Positions 59,684-64,000 of a stretch of DNA of 64,000 bases are shown here, in pieces; position 1 is the first letter of the stretch; each line of letters starts with the position of its first letter. The position numbers were made by a program, and so were the translations under genes. Origin of the DNA: Sphaerolaimus hirsutus (lineage: Eukaryota > Nematoda > Chromadorea > Monhysterida > Sphaerolaimidae); NCBI GenBank assembly GCA_964036195.1, contig OZ038450.1, positions 9,240,701 to 9,304,700 on the forward strand, read 5' to 3'. Under the pieces are notes generated by a model. It saw only the letters and a list, made by a program, of their open reading frames with translations. It had not been told where the DNA came from and did not search any database.

Positions 59684-62600
59684 CTCACAGTGGGGCTGGT
59701 CGCAAAAGTGTCCACAGCGAGTGCCAGAGCATCTCTCGTTTTCGTTGTTTTTCCTTTAGGTCTCACAGTGTTCAATCTGTTCAGCACATCTTCATTATTT
59801 TTCAGCTCATTAAAACGTATGTCCATGGTGGGAAATGGGCCGTAGTTGATCAAACCGAGCCTGAAACACAAAAAACACATTTGTCTGACATACATAGGAT
59901 CGGGTTTATTATCTGCGCTAGAACTGAATTGAGGTGAAGCATCACCACAGTTTTTTTTGCGATGGAATGGTGCCACGGCGCCAAGGTGTCACTGGCGCTT
60001 GGCGCCTGTTTGCCGGTACCCATTTTAATTTCACCTTGTTGCCATTAGCCCTTCGGGCCATATTTTCCTAGCGCTTTTCTACAACTACTAGTTTCACTCT
60101 ACCTAGTTTCACTTCACCCCATTGTGCTTCAAATTCAGTGAAGTGGGGCACACACACCTACGCGGTGCTTCACGAACATGAACGAACGTAGTTGAATCAG
60201 GCATCACGATTTTCGTTAAGTACTGTGAAGAAGACTAAATAGCTGGTGAAGAGCTGTGAAGCAATTATATTATACGTTAGTATTATACGTCTGTGAACTG
60301 TGAAGGCACTCTTGAACTGTGAAGGTTTTCTCCGGCGATAGATACGTTCTAAGCTATAGATAGGCTATAGGCGATAGATACCGTATTTGCTAAAATAATC
60401 CCCCGTTTGAATAATCCTACCTCGAATAGTCCCCCTCAAAAAAGTCTGACAAAATAATAATTCCCCATGGGGATTATTCAAGCAAATACGGTATTATCCA
60501 AATTCCAACCCACCTGACCACATCCGGGTGCACATAAATGCTGGAAAGTGATCTCCTAACAAAGTTGAGCGTTGTGTGGAATGTATCGTCGACTGAACCA
60601 GACGAATCAACAATGTACAATAGATCCAGTGGCTTGTGCTCGCCCGGCGTGCAAACTGGGAAATTCAGTATTGATAGTTGGGTGATAATTGATCGTGATG
60701 GTGAATGTATTTGGTAAACTGATATGACTGAATGTTACGCAAAGAATGTTACCGTATTTTGCTGAATAAAGTTATTATAGGCACATGGAAGATTGTGCGC
60801 CGACGTCACCCGTAATGAGAGCAATATTTATAATGTGATAAAAACAAATAAAAATTTGTGGTTTGTCATTCAAATGGGATGTGGTACATTTCATTGTAAA
60901 GTGAGCGGTCAGTGTAAGATGCATGACAGCACCGGCAGGAAATTTAGTCGAGCAGACACATTTAAGGGATACATGGTGCCAAAGTTTATCCTGATTGAAT
61001 CGTGCAGCTTCTAATTTTTGATAAAAGCAATGTGGCAGCCCTCAAAAACGTCAGTCCAATAGAATTTCAGTAAAATTTTTGATTGAGAAATCAATGACCG
61101 ACCTGGCAATTGCTCGCAAATGCGCACGCCCATGTATTTCTGGAATACGTTGAAAATATCAGTCACGTTGTCAGAATTCACAACGTATTCGGGATTGCCT
61201 GCATGATGATGTATAATTGCAAAAATGCTGATGAAAAAAATTAGGATAAGGCGACTTCTCCAAGATCAAAAACAAATACCGTATGTTCTCGAAATACCCC
61301 ACCCCTTGAATTAACCCCCTCAAAATTTGCCATCTGAAGAAATAAACCCCCTGGTGGTATTTCGAGGAAATACGGTACGAAAAAGCAAAAACACTCGACA
61401 AAAACCAACGGCTGATCTTTTTCAGTGCGTTCCAATCGGGTCTGCCCACTCCGAAAGCGTAAATTTCAAAACCGAACTCCTCCCGAATTCGATCGGTCAC
61501 CTCGTGGGGGTAATACTCGTCCGGCCTCGAAGGGTTGTCCGTGTAGCGCCCGTCGGAAACGACGAATAGAACTTTCGGCACGGCGGGGCCGCGCATGCCC
61601 TGTGGATGTTTGGTGCGGTTGGAAGAAACTATGTGGAAGTCAAGTTTTGATGTCGATATTCATATGATTGATTGTTTTGCGATTTTTCGATTTGCGATCT
61701 CGAATGCCGTATTTCTTCTGATAGAACGGCATACCACCAATAGAAAGGCACCTCCAATAGAATGGCACCTCCAATAGAATGGCACCTCCAATAGAATGGC
61801 ACCTTCAATAGAACGGGGAGTAATAAAATAGAACGGTGCTCTTCTATTAGAAGAAATACGGCATGTGATTTTTGATGCGAATACCTGATATCTCTATCTT
61901 CTGGTTCGATAGAACGTTCGAACCTTAGAGAGATTTTTTATTTATTTCCCGATGTGGGTGTCGATATTTTTCAAAACTATTCATAGGCTATTTTTCAGTA
62001 TTTCGGAATGTAGCTAGAAGTAGGCGTTTAGAACAGCCCCCCGCACCCTAAAATAATACCCACACACAGAAAAAGGAAAATTTGAACCTATAACACCCGA
62101 AAATCCCCCGGCCAATCTAACAGATTCAGCGGTCATTTCCTGCATAGCCCTCCACAGACCCTTGCCTAATTTGCTGTTACCCCTGGTCGTGCGCATTTCT
62201 CCAACCGCAGCCAAAAGGTCCTTTTTCCGCGAGTATGTATTGAATGAGAAACGCACCAGGGGGTTGTTGCTGCGATTTTTGGGGGTTCGTTTTTAGGGGG
62301 TGAAAGGTGTAAAATTTTTATTTTGTTGAGATGTTTAGCAATATTTACGCATAGCAATATTTACCTGGTCTGGTGGAGAAGTGAATGTAAAATCGCAACA
62401 AAAAAAATTATCTAGGTGTGACTTTTCTTAGAGCCCAGATGCTAGGAATGGTAACTGGGAAATGGTGGGGGGCATAACCCCCCACTCCCCAACCGCACCC
62501 CTGTGTGGAAATATGATGCACGACGATGCAAAAGGCTCCACAAAGTAAAATAGAAACCACCAAGATCATCCAAAATTCATGCTCAAATGAATACTGCGTA

Positions 62601-62850
62601 AGATTGGCCCCACCCACAACCACTGTTTTCAATCAATATATTCAGGAGGTACCGATTAGTTTTAAACTTGGCAAACTCCCAAATCGCACCTGAACTGAAC
62701 CACGGCGACTCTGGTCTTTTCCCACCCGATGGCAACCCTATCTATGATATCCTCGATGAATTTCACTTGTTCTGGCCACTTGTCGCCGACCGAATTTGAC
62801 GCATCGACAACGAACATTATGTCCAGGGGTTTTCCCTCGATCCAACACCT
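59684..62850 (-). CDS. Tandem von Willebrand A-domain protein, partial at both ends
   Basis: Exons ~62850-62690, 62278-62122, 61599-61410, 61198-61103, 60655-60514 and 59860-59684, phases all consistent. First A domain: LDIMFVVDASNSVGDKWPEQ with the DxSxS metal site, then SNNPLVRFSFNTYSRK, the KLGKGLWRAM helix, VPKVLFVVSDGR (the Thr/Ser-Asp-Gly strand), and EIYAFGVGRPDWNALKKI followed by NPEYVVNSDNVTDIF. A linker with Cys (VRICEQLPG, VCTPGEHKP) leads into a second A domain starting LDLLYIVDSSGSVDDTFHTT, then RLGLINYGPF and TKTRDALALAVDTF. Both metal-ion-dependent adhesion sites look complete. Such tandem domains occur in secreted matrix or cuticle-associated proteins and bind other proteins. 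The upstream exons lie beyond the window or in unassigned sequence at 62.9-64 kb; the downstream exons are lost toward the N gap. Confidence 0.85.
60379..60493. mobile_element. Short ACCGTATT-ended foldback element
   Basis: TACCGTATTTGCTAAAATAA at the left, GCAAATACGGTA at the right, in the intron between exons 59684-59860 and 60514-60655 of the von Willebrand A gene, 20 bases from the exon. Confidence 0.8.
61277..61376. mobile_element. Short ACCGTATT-ended foldback element
   Basis: TACCGTATGTTCTCGAAATA and GAGGAAATACGGTA, 100 bases, in the intron 61199-61409. Confidence 0.8.
61705..61866. mobile_element. Foldback with an 18-base internal tandem repeat
   Basis: Ends ATGCCGTATTTCTTCTGATA and TTAGAAGAAATACGGCAT enclose about five copies of an AATAGAATGGCACCTCC-like unit. 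In the intron 61600-62121. Confidence 0.75.
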
Positions 62851-64000
62851 CTCTGGGTGGGGGGGGGGGGTTGAATGAGTGAGTACTTATTGCTGTAAAA
62901 TGCTTTGGTATTGCATACTGATTTACAATGACAGCATCATGTAAGGACAAAAGTTATTCGTCAGCTCATGAAACTTTTCATCATGTCTGACCACTTTATG
63001 ACACAAATAACACTGACTGGTGCCCAGCGTTGAAGCAGAATTCCCACATATTTTCTTTTACTAGTGGTGCCGCCACTCTTAAACCCTGTAAAATGTAAAA
63101 TGTCACGCAAAGTTTCAAGAGTCATGTAAAATGTCATGCAAAGTTTCAAGAGTCATGTAAAATGTCATGAAAAATGTCAAATGTACAGCAAAAATTGATA
63201 TTTTACAAGATTCTTAACACTTGCGTGACATTTGACAGGGACAGCGGTGGCCACTAGTGATGTTAAAGGCACCGGGAAAAATGGCACCGCACCGCACCGG
63301 CACCTTTGCCAACGCATGAAAAGGGCACCTGGCACCCTGGGGCACCGGCCAGAAAATGGCACCGCACCGCACCGGCACCGGTGCCTTTTGGAAAAAATGG
63401 CACCGGCACCGAAGGGCACCGGAGGGTTGCTGGTGCTAGCACCGAAAGGCACCGCACCGGGCTGGAATTTCCGAAGTAAATATCGGGCAGTTTCTCAGTG
63501 GCGACACCTTCGGAAGTGCATATTTCCATGAATTTTCCACCGATTTTGATGGTTAAGCACTTAAAATGATCAGAATGATGTGGCAATCACTTTTATGAAG
63601 CAATTACAATGATTACAAATGAACGATAAAATATTAAATACACTACAATGCCCATAGCCACTATTGTCTACTGATCGGAGTCGTTGCTGTACAGAGAACG
63701 GAACTATCTCTGTCATAAACTGACAACAAATTTTGAACAAAAAAGTAAAACAAATATAAAATATATAAATGATTTAAAATTCAACAAAATTTGAGATTCG
63801 CTCATCAGATCACGTATCAGGTATAATGGATTTCACAGTAGATATATTTATTTGATGGGATGTTTACAAAATAAGCCAAAAAACGGTTGGGTAAATATAT
63901 TGCTGTTTTTTGAAATATGAATAAGCACATATTTACAAAATTGCACAGCACATGAAGCCTTCGCCGGTGCCTTTCCCGGTGCCTTTTACTTTGGCCTGGT
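62851..64000. other. Right edge: repeats, no exon identified
   Basis: Contains a family 1 foldback (about 63066-63250) and a GGCACCGCACCGCACCGG-rich element (about 63257-63465, a second GGTGCC end at 63964-63990). The upstream exons of the von Willebrand A gene were not found here. Confidence 0.5.

Noticed and set aside
1..64000. tRNA, rRNA or spliced-leader genes
   Set aside because: No cloverleaf with the GGTTCRA box and acceptor stem, no rRNA core, and no SL1-like sequence was found by eye; a covariance search would be needed to exclude them fully.

Overview
This is a fragment of an animal (metazoan) nuclear genome. Genes are split into many short exons with GT-AG introns, exons are GC-rich and introns AT-rich, the window is packed with small DNA transposons, and there is a 200-base N gap at 58727-58926. 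Gene content points to an ecdysozoan, most likely a nematode. One gene carries an MSP domain of the small sperm-protein type, and another is a small membrane protein with repeats of the form DDPNYQTLAGM, a look I associate with nematode proteins. This assignment is inference; no species can be named.

Layout. (1) Bases 1 to about 41.3 kb, minus strand: one very large gene encoding a Rho guanine-nucleotide exchange factor. The catalytic DH domain and the start of the PH domain lie at the left edge (74-3046); the rest of the C terminus is outside the window. A long low-complexity N-terminal half lies in at least 18 exons between 12.1 and 41.3 kb. Most neighbouring exons join in matching phase, so I treat it as one gene. 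A GC-rich exon at 4037-4312 looks like an alternative first exon. (2) Inside one intron (25772-34068) sits an LTR retrotransposon that codes only a Gag-like protein, itself inside an hAT-type DNA element with a perfect 8-base target duplication. (3) Inside another intron, on the opposite strand (36721-38080), lies the MSP-domain gene. (4) 43819-46640, minus: ribosomal protein S3 in six exons, with an unusual Pro/Gly/Met-rich tail. (5) 47940-50566, plus: single-pass membrane protein with six copies of the DDPNYQTLAG repeat. (6) 52491-57613, minus: WDR75 (yeast Utp17/Nan1), a small-subunit processome WD-repeat protein; its 5' exons are missing, probably in the N gap, and one exon is tandemly duplicated. 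(7) 59684 to about 62850, minus: an extracellular-type protein with two von Willebrand A domains, running off the right side.

The mobile-element landscape is the most striking part. Foldback elements with related ends (consensus CYGGKGCCRGTYCC) and arms of short repeated words recur throughout. In the RhoGEF gene several of them are essentially the whole intron: the acceptor lies inside the element arm, and the last ~20 bases of the element end are read as exon. They look like introner elements, DNA transposons that create introns. Other families are hAT-type elements with perfect 8-base target duplications, palindromic TA-flanked elements, ACCGTATT-ended foldbacks, and CACACTAGTTGACA-ended elements.

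All exon boundaries were derived by eye from reading frame, splice consensus and phase; no alignment or transcript evidence was available.
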